From Apostichopus japonicus (Eukaryota; Echinodermata; Holothuroidea; Aspidochirotida; Stichopodidae), in NCBI RefSeq assembly GCF_037975245.1, contig NC_092583.1, forward strand, positions 5,181,264 through 5,245,263: a DNA stretch of 64,000 nucleotides, given 5' to 3'. The number at the start of each line of letters is the position of its first letter. The first letter of the stretch is position 1. Both the position numbers and the translations under genes were made by a program. This document shows positions 13,001 to 28,000 of this stretch, in pieces. The notes under the pieces are model-generated. The model was not told the DNA's origin and made no database searches. It saw only the letters and a list, made by a program, of their open reading frames with translations.

Positions 13001-16000
13001 TCTATCAAATGCCGCGTCTGATAAAGAATGTTTGGAAGAAATGATCTGGTCGGAACTAAGTTGGTGACCAGCTCAGAACCTCAATATATTCTTTATCATT
13101 CTGACTTAGAAAGCACTTTCAAATTCAACAATATCGAGTTATGTAATATCTTCTCTGTCATAGCAAGAATAAGAATGAAAAAAAATTGTCAATTGAAATT
13201 AAGTCACAAGGACATATTTCCCTATGAACTATGTCCTCCTCCTATACACTCATTGCAATTGTCCCATGTACATAGTACTACAATTACTGCATAGAGCAGC
13301 TGCTTCATACATTTGCAACATTATAAGTACTGTTGGGCCTCTGCAGTGACTACTTGCTATGGTTTAAGTGTATGCATTCTACTGCAGTGGATGTGCTGCA
13401 TATGATATGAATTATTTATAGTTTTTTTTTCTCTCTTCTTCTGCTGATGAAACACAGCGTCAAGCAACATTGACTATTGTGTAGTCTATACTTCTTTCAT
13501 GTGTGGAATATTTATTGTTGAAAGTTGGAAATTAGAAAAGCTGAGAACACTATCAATAATTCATGTCATGTAGTCAGTACACCTAAAGGACACAATTATT
13601 GGATGCAGACTGGCAACTGGCAAACATCAACGCTGCAACGATCAAGACATTTACTGTACCTTCTTAATGTCTTTTTTTCAGTCTCTTCATAATATTAGTA
13701 TGTTAATTACTAGATTTAAGATATTAAATAGAAGCATGAAAGCATCCAAATATTGAATTTACTATCAGTAGTGTGGATGTGTAATCATTTGCTGTTTACC
13801 TTATGTATCCATCAAAGGAAGGATCTATTGAGTTATATATATATATATATTTATTTTTTTATCTCTGTTTAACCTACTCAATCATTCTCCAACTACAGTG
13901 TACATGTATATATTATGAAGGTTTAATCATCATAATGTATTGACTGCTGTATGTTTCAAGTTGAATGAAACATTAATATCTATTGCTTCTCAGAAATGAA
14001 AAATCTTACTGCATATATAATTAGTTATCAATATTGTCTGAAAAAGAGTACAAATTTGGCTTTTGTCAATCATATTCCCTGCAAAAGTTTACCAATTTTA
14101 TGAAACATAGTCATTCCTGCTTTGTTTTTACTTCTGTGCTACATAGCTGCACTCAGTTTATTATTTATCATTAACAGCAAACTTATCAATGTATCATATT
14201 TCAAGGATAAATCTTGAAAGGATTAGTTTTAGTGAAGAAAGAAAAAAAGCCTGTGGAGAACATTTTCCCTGATGTGACAGACCACTATAATAACTCTTCT
14301 GTATGTCATAGACTAATGAATGCTTCATCTGGCAAATATGAATCATCCTAGATAGTCTATGGATAGTCTATAGATAGTCTTTGGATATTCTATGGATAGT
14401 CTGTTGAGTCTATGGATAGTCTATGAATAGTCTATAGATAGTCTATGGATAGTCTATAGATAGTCTTTGGATATTCTATGGATAGTCTGTTGAGTCTATG
14501 GATAGTCTATGAATAGTCTATAGATAGTCTATGGATAGTCTATAGAGCACACAAACACATTAATGAGATAAGGTTTCCAACTATAACAGTGTCAAACATT
14601 TTAGTCTTCTTTAAAGTATCATACTCTTTGCCCCCAGAATTATTGCTGATGCGTTTGGTTATAAATGCTTCAAAAGGATGCCTACATCATAGCTGTTTTG
14701 AAGAAAATATGGCAAATGCCACTGTAGTACTTAAGTTAGGATTTCTGATAGGACTCTCAATTAAAGTTAAATTCTGTTTAAGTATGGCCGATCTGGCTAT
14801 CCATGCTTACTGTTTTGCCTTACTGGGTTTGTTGGGATTCAGTGTATGTATGTATATATTAGCAGTAATAGTGAGATCCCCACAAAGACAGACCAGATAT
14901 TAACTTTTTTTTCCAATGAAACCTTGCCCTTCAATCAAGTGTTTAGAATGGCAAAGCTAGCTCTACTTAATGTATGGCAACAAGTTATGTGGAACAAGTG
15001 AAGGATATCAGTGGCCATAAAGATGTCAGATATCCCGCCACGATACTCCAGATGTCAGATAGCCAGCCACAATACTCCAGTTATTTCCCCAACCTGTCAT
15101 TTCATTGGTTTAATATGAATAACTCATGGCTAGGCATTAAGTGCTAAATTGGAAACAAGCGAACTATTTGTGTTTATAGCATGACACAACAAATCCTGAT
15201 TGATCTAATGGCAGATGCTAGGGAAAGATAATATTTTCTATACTTAGTTCATAATAAATTTATAACCATGTTGGGTTCAGTTATTTCAAGTTGTGACAGT
15301 TTACAGTAGTTTTAATACAATAGATCTGTTTTAACATCCTTGAAGACTATATGAACAACGAAATACTACTTTCCTTGTTGTATTCGTAGTCTACATCAAG
15401 CTTGTACAGTGACTGCACAATTAATTGTCATTCATGTTTCGCTTTGGTTTATTAGCTGTGCATTGCTTGACCCTCTATTTTAGCTATAACAGCTCTAGTA
15501 CTGTATGTTCCTAGTTCTGTAAAGACTTTAATATTTGATTAGTAAAACAGTACTTTGCCTTTTGTATTTGACTGTACATCCGACAGTTCAGTGATTGCAC
15601 ATTTGTCACGTTACAGTCCATGTTTAGTCTTTTCTTTTGGTTTTGGTATATAACCCCTGGCAGCAGTTGCACAGCAACATGTTGTTGAGCTGAACACCCA
15701 CCCACAGGGAGTCACATCCAGCTATGACGTAGTCTAGCCTATCTTGCTTCCTAGCTTTATGTTTTGCCAATTTCAAATCAATACATGTCATCGCTCTGTC
15801 TCATTACTGCGGCTGTCTGGCATCTTCCTGCGGCTAAGTTTTGATTAAGTGCCTTTATAAGCATCCCTTAAATATGATTGAACATTGATTTATTGTATGT
15901 TAATATGTGCTGTGTATATAGATATCTAACCATGATTCGGTGTACACTGTGAACTTATCATATACAAGGAAGGATGCAGTCTTGACAAAAAGTAATTTCA

Positions 16001-19000
16001 AAATAATTAAAAATTTTGAGTAATATATTGCACATTAATTTCAGAGTTAGAATTTACTAACATCCTTCTGGTTTCTACTCAAATTTAATTTGATAGCATG
16101 TTGATGACCACTAGCTACCATGGCTATATTCCTTGGAAGGGAATGAGTTAATCCTAAGATGCGGCTGGCATATATTGAGCATGTCATCGTGATAGTCCTG
16201 TTATAAATTGCAGTGCTGTACGGTAGAATGTAATAAATGTCCATATTATCTGTGCAAAACAAGTTTTAAGCTGGACGTAAACTATGTAGTTTACACACTG
16301 TCACATTGACAGAAATGTTAAGGTCGAAGTAAAATATGTCCTTTGTTTGGCATATCTGCCCTCCCTTAAATACCTCCAAAATTTATATTTTGTGTTTGAT
16401 TTCTGGCTCTAGGTAAAGGAATCTACACCATGAAAATGATGTTTTATGATGATTTAGGAGTGTTAGCTCAGCGGTTAACGCCGGTATACCTTTAATTCAA
16501 TCATAAGGTTCCGAGTTTGAGTCACTGCAAGATTAGTGTATGTCGTCCAGTTACAGAGTTGTTGACAATTGACAATTCATAATCATGGACGTTAAATATG
16601 AATCAAAGAGACTGACTTCGGTTAGCTTGCGGCTTTGATAAGCCAATGAGGCTTCTTTGCGAGTTCCTGCTTGCAGGAGGATCTAACATAAAATACATAC
16701 ATGACACGTGTGTGAGTGCATGTGCACATGCCACATGTGCACTTGCCACATGTGCACATGCCACATGTGCACATGCCACATGTGTATGTGCGTGCGTGTG
16801 CATATGATGCCTTGGCTAATCTAACAAGATTTTACTTAGCTGTTTGGAAGAGATTCATGTTGATCATATTTCTATTACTGTACATAACTACTGTAAGAGA
16901 TTATGATGGCTGGTTTCACCTTTAAATTGAAATAGCTTTAACCAGTGGTCCAGTGTAGTGCAATTTTGCATTCCATGTAATTGTTTACCACTTATATATA
17001 CCAATGATATGATATGAACACAGTAATTAGTTGCCACAATGCAAACTACAGTATGAAACTTTACATCAATCAGTATCTTATATCACTGGCCTCTATAATG
17101 AAACAAACCAATAAAATAATGCCTCTATTTATCTAGAATTATTTGCCAATATGCTGTAAAGCTCATATTACCCATTTGTACTGGAGGAGAGCCTCATGGT
17201 AATACAGGTAGATATCTTTATTACCATGAGGCCCACCCCCACTTTAGGGTTAATCTCAAGTTTATTAAGAATTGATTACAAGGCAACCCAGGGAATAATT
17301 TAATTTTCAAAGTTTTTGCACCGTTTTTTGCTTTCTATGGTTTCTTTTCACAAAACTGATGTACTGTACAACTTTGAATCTGTGTACCACTTCGAACATT
17401 TGCGCATAACATTTAGTTATTCCATATCATACAAGCCTCTCTTGGATTTGGTATATCTGGTTTGTAAATTGGGAATGGTTCTGTTCTTTCACAGGTTTCC
17501 AAACAACCTTGTTTGCCGCAGCGAAGTGATGATGAATGGGATGCCTTCACCTTTCTTAGTATTTGAAACATCATTGGTCAGATCCTGAGGTATACTCTCT
17601 TCCATCAGATGGGAACAACAAAGTGACATTCCTGGGAGCACAACAGTCTGATGATATTAGGAATCCCCCCCCCTTGTGTGATAGTCTTCTATGCCCCTAA
17701 CTTAAATCAGTCTGATGATATTAGGAATCCCCCACCCCCCCCCCATTGCATGATAGTCTTCCATGCCCCTTACCTATATCAGTCGGATGATATTAAGAAT
17801 CCCCTTCCGCCACCTTTGAAATCCTGTAAAAGCCATTGATCATCTCTTACTCCGGCTCTTTACTATAACATTATCAATTTTAATCTTTGCAATGCTCCAT
17901 CAACATGGCACTGGGCCAAAATTAACAATATTTCATAACAAAGATATTGCCTTGACTTGTCAAGATGATTTAAACAATTTAAGGTTCACTTTCTCCTCAT
18001 TGGTGTTTAAATGTAAGGAAGAATCATTTCTATGAAATCCAAATAACTATTGATTTATTGCTAGCCAGGGTAGGCTATTGCTGTGATATATAGACCTATG
18101 TGATAAATATGTGATATAACCAATCACAGATATATTACTCATCAAACAAATCCATAATTAAGGTATTTACCTTATCCAAACACAGCTGCATCATAGCCCC
18201 TCGCTGTATTGATCAATGCTCAGCTGTTTAATAAATGTCAATGATTTTGTCACCTCTCCAACGAAAGGAGTATGATTTGTCACGATTCTACAGCAGTTTT
18301 ACCAACGGTAATACGTTTGAGTTAAGTATTATACATGTTGCATATACTGTGATCCAGTTGAACACTACCCTTGTAAAGTGTCAGTTAAGGTTGCTGAAGC
18401 GGACATTTTCAGGTTAAACATCAGCATTAATCAGACTGAGATTTCTGAAAGTAAACATGAAATTCTAGTGACTTCACAGCGAATGACGGGGAAGCATTTT
18501 CTGATTCACTTCTCTATAGTGGCTTTAAATCTAAATGACCTTACATTAATTCCATGTAACTGCTCACACAATAGTAATATGATTATCTATGAATGACGTG
18601 ACAAGCCTCTTTGCAATATATAAACCTCAGAGCACACACTGGTGACTTAGACCTTCAAAAGTCCAGTGTGGTATGCTTTTACTTTATTGATAAATATTCA
18701 ATTTATGTATATTTACTGAGTTGTATACTGTGTACAGTATGGTGTGTTCTTGTTGAAGTATGGATAGCATCACAGTCCAAACCCCCAGGTCAAATGCTGT
18801 ATTGTGCTGTACATATCTTTCTTATTTGGAATTTTGTTTTGTTTTTGCTACTGTAATCTGAATAAATGTGATCAACTAAGATACAAAGAGATTGGTATCA
18901 TTTACAGATTGGGAAGGATTAGTAAGTTGGGGCGAGTAAGCTGGGAGTGGGGGTGACCTGGGAGTGGGCCAGGGAGGACTCAAGTTTTATAGGTTTATAG

Positions 19001-22000
19001 GTAGATGCATGGGGAAGGTGCCCAAACAATTTTGTTTGAGACAGCTAAGAGAGGAGTGAAATAAATCCTGAAAGACATAGAATACTTATGCAGCACTCAA
19101 ACAGCGTGTTGAGTAACAAGAAATCGTCCATATAATGAAGCCCAAAACAGCTGAAAGTTGGGCTGTAGAATGAGAGGGAAGGGCATTGACCGGAGAGGTC
19201 TGGGCATAGAGGGCGGACAGTGTTGAAAGGTTACCAGTTTGTTCTAGGCACGTTAGAACGAGAGTGCTAAGATTGTGGGGAGACAGGTAAGCGTGGAGCG
19301 AAATAAATGTGTGATTCCTAACAAAGGAAACTGCACCAGAATTAGGCTTCTTTACTTTGCGAATAGTTGATTCAGAAGAAAGCAGAAATGAGTGTTGGAC
19401 CTGAGGGGGGGATTCATAATGTTACCAGTCAATAGGCTAGGTAGCTGGGGAAGTGCAATAATAGGGTCAGGGATGATTAGAGAGGAGGGTTCTCAATCCT
19501 GTGAAAGTTCATAGGTTATCAGCTTAAAACCTTCTATGAGATGAAATGCCATTTAGAACATTCAGACTCAGTGGCCAACAATCATCACCAGCAGAATTGG
19601 GACACTACAAAATGTCAATGTTCCCACAACTGTCTGTAGATCAGAATTCACAAGCAAGATTTCAACTCAGCTGAGGTGATATATAATTCAATTGAAACAT
19701 GATATGCTATAAATATATTTATAATGTAAAAATAACACGTGTGCTTGCAAAATTTCTGTATTTGTAATCAATAAAGCATTCTTTGCAGACAGAAATGAAA
19801 CCGACTTTGATGTCAAAATAATTTACACCCGATACAAGGTGTGGCTTTCCTTTTGTCTGCGACAGCCATCTGTCCCTCTGAATGTGCATTATTTCTACAA
19901 TAGATTATGAATAGCGAGAAAAGTGTGAGAATATTAACCTATTATATTACATACCCATTCTAATTGATGGGGCAGTTGGAATTAAGGACTCATTGCAAAT
20001 TTAATTTTTTTTTTGTATTTACACAATATAATTTACAAATAACAACAACTATTACTACATGGGAAAACCCCCCAATAATGAATTAAAAAAAATTATGTAT
20101 CCATAATATTGTTGAGATCTTTGGTCAACAATGGAAGCATTTTACCACGGTTCAAATGCAATGAATGGAACCATATGAAAACCGTAACTGTCCAACTCAT
20201 TACAAATGTGCACTGTTAGTATGCGAACAGCAGTACGTATCGATTCACCTTTGTATGGTGTCATTCATACAATACCTCGACAGCAGAGAATACAAGAGGG
20301 AAAAATAATATAGACCTGTTTTCAGTTTAAAATGTGATGCCACTGGAGAGCTTGTATGTGTATACTGTGCATAGAAACCCAAAACACTACCAATTGTACA
20401 GTTACCTTTCATAGTGTTGTGTAATGTCCACAGCTGCACTGGAGAGTCAATGAAAGTCACAGGATTAAACTCAAAAACTTCACAGATTTCTGGTCAATTA
20501 ATTTTTCAACAGGACTGTCTTTCTGCCTGTTTTGTCACCTTAATTTTCTTACAATAGGTTTATTATCGTTCAGTCTTCACATTCTCCACAATTTGATTTT
20601 GCAGAAGTTTATCTCACTAAGTGGTTGACTGCTTACCTGTTCTTTTCCTTTGTTGCATTATTGTTCACAACCTTGTATTTTTTTTTAATGCTTTCCATGA
20701 TACAAAAGACAAAACCTTTAATCTATCAAAAGTGAGAACCGATAAATTGAAGATAACTTACAAAGGAGTGTAATGGATGAGTTTTACCCTCTAGCCTAAG
20801 ACCCAAGAAAGCCAAAAATATACCATGATGAATCTCCACGGTTACAGACACTGTATCAGTTCATCCAATAATGGAGAAAGAAATCCCTAACAGTGGTGAA
20901 GTTGATCAATATAAGGCCATGGGTGGTAGTCAAAAATGTTGAAGCAAATATCAAAGTTCGATGTTTATTAAAGTTTTGGTTTTAATCAGAACAAACATCA
21001 ATACTGCAGCAGGACACTGACTCTGAAGAAAGTAAGAAGTTGAATGGAATGCTACATAATATAATCTGTTGTGAATTTTGTGCTAACAACTGTACAAGTT
21101 GGAAAACCCATTTTAGTACACTAAAGGATATTTATAGCTACCTATGACAACTTGTATGTAACAATAAGAGAACCGATTGTTTTGAAATAGTTTTATTCGT
21201 CCTTTTCTTGTGTCATGAGGGAAGGGAGGGGATAGAGAAAGAGAGAGGAGACACTAAATAATCATTTACAATTGATGAATTACAAGAACCAATCAATTAT
21301 TCAGCCCACCCACTTCTTGCCAATATCCATAGGCGTAGGAGCCTAATTTGATTTGGGGGAGCTGTAACGACTTGCCCGAAAAATATAACCAAAGTTTTTC
21401 GCGCGCTCCGCGTGCGTTCAACATATTCATGTGCACATCATATAGGCATGCATCGGTTATTACATCGCATGCCAATAACATACAATCATTTGCCATGTTA
21501 TTACCCTTCCATATGGGTTATAATTATTGGGCAAGTTGTTACAATAATCATGATCATAATAATATCAGTTTAACCATTGAAAAACACATTGCAAATTATT
21601 TTTCTTTCAGTCGGTGCCCAAAAAATTCTCACAAAAAATTGGTTGAGGGGCTGCAGCCCCCCCCCCCCCCCGCCTCCTACACCAATGCCAATATCGGACT
21701 GATGTAAGAACAATAAATCCAGGCTTTATATCTCTTGGAGTTTATTCATCTGTACTAAGGTAGACAGTCAAGAAAATCAAGGATGGAGCAGAGAAGGCAA
21801 AGGGAGCGAGAGGAAAAAGGGGGGAGGAGAAGGGGGAGCAAGGGAGGGGGAGAAGACAAATTTGTGTATGTTTACTGTTTGCATTAATGGCTGCCCAAGT
21901 TCAGAGAAGAGTTGTCATCCAAAAGACAATTACATCATTGATCAGCTTAATTAAAGTGATTAACTAATATAACTATATGACTTTATAAAATACTCCCTAT

Positions 22001-25000
22001 TAACCCAGGGTGTCACCAGACATCTTGAAGTGATGGAGCAATTAGCAAATGAGGGTACAATTGTGGGGGCACAGGATGTGGGTAATGCAAACCCAATGTA
22101 ATGTTGTGTTGTGTAGGGCCTTGGTGGAGTTGTGGAACTAAATTCAGCTACAAATCAGCAGAATTTTGGAGGTGAACATAAATAAAATAAAATTAGTAGA
22201 AGTCAAAGAGTTGTGTATCTTCCAGTTCTTCCTGCATGACTTACTTTATTTTTAATTTTAATTTTAATTTTTTATTTATTTTTCTTACCGGGACACCCGG
22301 GGGACACCAAAGATTTGGGGGGATGTACCCCCTAATTCCCTCCCCCTTTGGCAACACCACTGTATAAATCAATGTTAATGTTTTACACCTACAAAGAATA
22401 TTTGTTCCATTAATAATGTGTCCGATTCTTTGTATGATGTGTCAGATTCTTTGCATTACTCAGACTCATATTTAATATCAATACTCAGCTGTACAAATCT
22501 ACATAGCTAAGGTTCCCGAGGCAGCTCATATCAGAAGGCGAAGAACTTAGGATTACAGACATTCTATCAGCCCAATCGTTTCTGCCCGTTCAACACAAGT
22601 ACAATGGCTAGATGACCTGATGGTTCTATTCTAGGGGGTTCTCTCAAGGTAGAAACATATCATGACCACTACCTGTAATAGCTTTAGTTACACAGGCATT
22701 TTGTAATACAACAAATAAATATATGAGGTAACAGACTTCTCTTTCTCCAAAATAGAACGTAATTCTTTGGAAATAGGTACATTTGACCAGAGACGACCAA
22801 CTGAAGTAAAAGTGATATTAATGGGGTTTTCTTTGTCACATATCAAGTAATATAACAGTTAATGACCACCTGGGTAATGGGAAGGGGAATGGGAAGGGGG
22901 ATACATGAACATAACAGTATCTATATCATGATCACAAGTTATAATTCCTCTCAAGTATTAAGATAGGACTATATATCATTCTTACATGTCAAACACATTA
23001 TATTATCCTGTGCAGAGACCTTCAGTGGTCTACGTTCCAGATTGTTTGCTCAAATCTTAGATTTAAATGTCAAAGGTACAAGCCATGCATAGATTGCATG
23101 ATGAATATACTACCAGCACTAAAGATATTGTAGTAGATTAGGTGATTGTATGGATCTCTCATTCATTTCATTAAACATGAAATTCTTTAAAAAATTTATA
23201 TCAAATTATACTTCATGCAAAGAAATTCATAATATCTGGTTTAATATTAACTCGTACTATTTGTTTGTCAGTCCATTTGGCTTTGATTTTCGAATCAGCA
23301 ATAAAGATGTGAATCCCTTTAGTCAATGCACCTACTGTAGATTAGGTAATAAAGTCAGAGTTTTGTTTGGGTTTTAAATTTGTGATAGTTTTTACGAAAC
23401 CTGTATTCCAGATAAGATTTCCATTATTAACCAAACTAAGTGACCATCTTAGATACATTCAGTCAAGGAAATTGCTCAAATTAAAACCTGCCAAAAAAAA
23501 AAAAAAATTGAAAGGGATACACGCTCTGGCCGTTCAGTTCAGCTAGGACAACATGGTGAACAAATGAACAATGTTTGGAAGGTTTACCCAATATGTGACA
23601 TCAAAAAGGAAACAAAGTCTGCAATAAAATACACTTCTACTGTAGGCACTTTTGGCCAATGAATGAGAAGACATGTGATATTGGCCATTGCTAGTAAATG
23701 GTGGCTGAGGGCGTATACAGTGTTGTAAACATTACCAGTTCATGCTAGGCATAGTGAAGCAAGAGTGCTGATGTTGTGGGCAGCCAGGTAAGCCAGGAAG
23801 CGATGTAAACCTAATGTTTCCATCGCCTGGATATCTTTCATACAAGTATAATTGTATGAAGAAGGCCTGTTCATTTGTATTGTCAGTTTGTTGAATTTGT
23901 GTCAAGGTTTGTTTTAATTTGTTGAACAAATATCAGACCTACAAGCAATTATGCTTAATAAACCTGCAGATATCTAGCATTTACTATACCTTAAATATAC
24001 TTAAGAATTGGAGCAGAAGCTGTTACTGCCATAAAGCTTTTACATTAATGACTGAATTCTTCTATATAGCAGTATAATTAATGGACCAATTATAGAGTCC
24101 TATCATTTTGACACACATATTAAAAGACACAGGACAGGTACCCATATGTTACCTGGTCTCTCTATAGCCTACATACATTATATTAAGAGTGCTGTAGTCT
24201 TGGAGCATGTCAGGTAAGTGAGATAGAGCAATGTACAGTAACTGCCATTCAATTTGGAAATCTTATGATCATACAGTAAGTGTGTCAATTATATTCAAGT
24301 ACAAAATGTTTAAAAGTTTGCAAGCAATTAGATCATGAAATTTTGCCACACATGTTATCAGTTTATTGATACAACTTCCTCATTATCATGATAGAACCTT
24401 TTGTATAGATCAGTGATCAAATTTCATGCACACCCTCATTGTGTCATGGACATATCCATTCATCATTTTAACTTTGTTGAAGATAAACATTCAGCTTTGA
24501 TGATTCCAATGTCACACACATACATGTAGCCAAAGATTATGATTACAAATATTAATTAATAATCATATTGGTACTCATAGAACCTTTTGTTTAGATCAGT
24601 GATCAAATTTCATGCACACCCTCATTGTGTCATGGATATATCCATTCATCATTTTAAACTTTGTTGAAGATAAACTTTCAGAGCTTTGATGATTTCAATG
24701 TCACTCACATACATGTACCAAAGATTATGATTACAAATATTAATTAATAATCATACTGGTACTGGTACATGTTTTATATCTCAACACAGCACCTGATCAA
24801 CTGCGAAGAAGTGTCAACATCATGCACAATCTTGCAGTGCATGTGCAATTTACACCATTGAAAAGATTGTACTGTACAGTACAGTACATATAAACATGCA
24901 TGTGTCAATACCAATATAAAGATCAGTATATCAGTGTATATAGATCTCATTTCAAGTGATTACGGTATCGTCAAGGTGAAAGACAGATCTATAGTTCAGG

Positions 25001-28000
25001 TGATGAGAAGGTCAAGAGCAATATTAGTTCAAGAGACAGTTTATTAAGAATAATGAGATATATGAAAAACTATTTACTGTTGCCAGCATAAAACTCCTGG
25101 ACTTTGTGTTAAGTTTATTTACTGCTAGTTTGATTTAAGATATCTTACAATTTGTTTCTCTGTAATTTGTTTAAGATTTCTCTGGATTGGATCAACCTTG
25201 AATGTAGACACTTTTTGAACTGGTATCAATGATACAATATACTGAATATTGCCAAATTTTAGATTTAAAATCAAATATAACTGAATTGTTTGAAAACAAG
25301 CTCCCCAGTTAACTTCATAGCTACATTGTACATAAACACTGTACCATGATGCATAGTCTTTTAGAGTTAATACAAAATTACGTTGGATATTCCAGAATGA
25401 ACACTGCCCTCTATATGGCATGAGTTGCTGATGCACACATTTACTGAATGTACTGTATTTCTATTAGAAGGAATTGCAAAACTTAAGCAACTAAATTGCT
25501 GTTTGATATTTTAAGGAATCCAGTCTTTATGAATTTTCATTTTACTACATGTATGTGTACTGTACTGGCTGCAATATCTAAATGAATTATAGGCACCACT
25601 ATACACATGTATGCATTGACCACTGTGCAAACAACCAGCCATGTTTGTGCATGACTGTATTCATTCTTCTCAAAGTTCCAGCAGGAAGAATATCACTTTC
25701 ATCTCTCTCTCTGCTATGTACATTAAAATTTCCATAAATTTGATATCATCTTTCCCAGCTCCATATTAATATCGAAATTGGACTTGTTAATTGTATACAT
25801 TAATTTAAACCAGAAACTATTTCATTCCTTTGTTAGAAGAACTGAAAGACAATTTCTGAAAAGCTTTTAGATCTGCTCTGAAGCATAAGAACATTTTTAC
25901 ATATATAAATATATAAGTGAATATGATCAAGCTTAAGATCTGCTCTGAAGCATATGAACATTTTTACAAATATAAATATATAAGTATATATGTATATACA
26001 TGTAAATATATACTTTCATGGTGGTAAATTCATAAATTTGCTTCGATGTTGAAAATGAGTGAGATAATAACTGATGATTAATGGCTAATTTATGAGAATA
26101 TTTCAGTTTAGGGGAAAACCCTACATCATGCCTGCATTGGAAATTCATCAGACCATTTAATAGAAATTGGATTGCGTGTGAAAGAGTGTGAAATCCAAGA
26201 ATAGATAGTGCTAATTAAGTTATTACCAAGGTATGAATAACAAATGAGCGAAGAAAGGAGATTTCTTGATATTGACAAAAGCCAGACTTCCCAATTATTA
26301 TATTACTAATATTATTACTTTTTGATGAATCATTCATCTTCTTTGCCTTGACTTATTTATTTTTCTTTATCAAATGGGTTATCAGCTAGATATACCTTAC
26401 TCAATATCAGATATGAAATGTTCAAAAGTTAGTCTCCTCAATTAAGTCATATTTTTCCTGCACATTTATAATAATAGAGATCAATTTGGCCTGTGTTTCA
26501 TTAAAAACAGACTATTTATGTATAATCCTTTTTGGCCAGATTCTTTTTAAGCAGAAACTGAATACCAAGAGAGCTGACCTGAGATAGTTTTCACATAATT
26601 TAAAACATTAATTTCATGCCTTAAACTTTCTGACTGTTATTGGTTCCTTGTTTAATACATGAACTGTCTTTAGATCCCAGTCGAATGACGTCACAGCTTT
26701 AATTGAATGCAACTCAAACCTCTCAGAGGTTACTTCAAATTTTTAAAATTGTTGTTTCTCTTTCATCTTTTCCCGTCCTACATCAGAATGACCTTCCAAT
26801 TATGTCTTCAGAATGGGTCAAAAGTGCCATGAGCTTCTCGCTCACCTTAACTGTGACATCTTTTCTTCATCGATTTGTTAATTGAGACCAGTTTTATTTC
26901 ACGACTTGAAGTACTAAGAGTTGCTGCTGTAATGAGACCGACTCAAGAAGTATTCAACTATCATCATAGCCATTGATTTATTTCATTTTAGTCATTTCTG
27001 GTCTGCGGTTGCCAACCATTTCGTCTACCGTTGACTCAATATGAAACATAAGATGAAGAGTCACTTGACAATCAAATCCGAAGAGGTACACTGCCATGAA
27101 TTTATACATCTAGAAGTTACATACTAAGTATACTAGAGCAGTAAGTGAATACTGCATACATGTATGAGCAGCTCAGTACAAAGAGAATGAATACTAGATA
27201 ATCAAACCCAAGGAGGTATCAACACTATGAATACATACATCTAGAAGTTACATACTAAGTATACTAGAGCAGTAAGTGAATACTGCATACATGTATGAGC
27301 AGCTCAGTACAAAGAGAATGAATACTAGATAATCAAACCCAAGGAGGTATCAACACTATGAATACATACATCTAGAAGTTACATACTAAGTATACTAGAG
27401 CAGTTAGTGAATACTGCATACATGTATGAGCAGCTCAGTACAAAGAGAGTATGAATACTAGATAATCAAACCCAAGGAGGTATCAACACTATGAATACAT
27501 ACATCTAGAAGTTACATACTAAGTATACTAGAGCAATGAGTGAATACTGCATACATGTATGAGCAGCTCAAGAGAGTATGAATACTAGATAATCAAACCC
27601 AAGGAGGTATCAACACCATGAATACATCTTGTTACTATACTAAGTAAACTAGAGCAGTGAGTGTGTATTGTATTTATCGTATAGGCAGTGTATTACAGTA
27701 GGAGTGTATTAAAGCAGTATTCTGCATTGGTTTGTAACTTTGTGTTACTCTCATCAGGCCATATTTTATTCAGACAAACATTAGCTTATACAGTATGCTT
27801 CATACATATACTCCACTGCAGAGAACTTATTTCCCACACATTAAATATTGTTTCAAAATTTGCTTCATTATTGGTAGGTCATATACATGGGACATAGCTA
27901 GTAGCCACCTGGCCTAGGTGGAGAAATAGAAATGGGTCCACATTCCCCTTAGCCCAACCATGGTTTGGACTAATTGAGTTAGAAAGTTTGGATATTTGGC

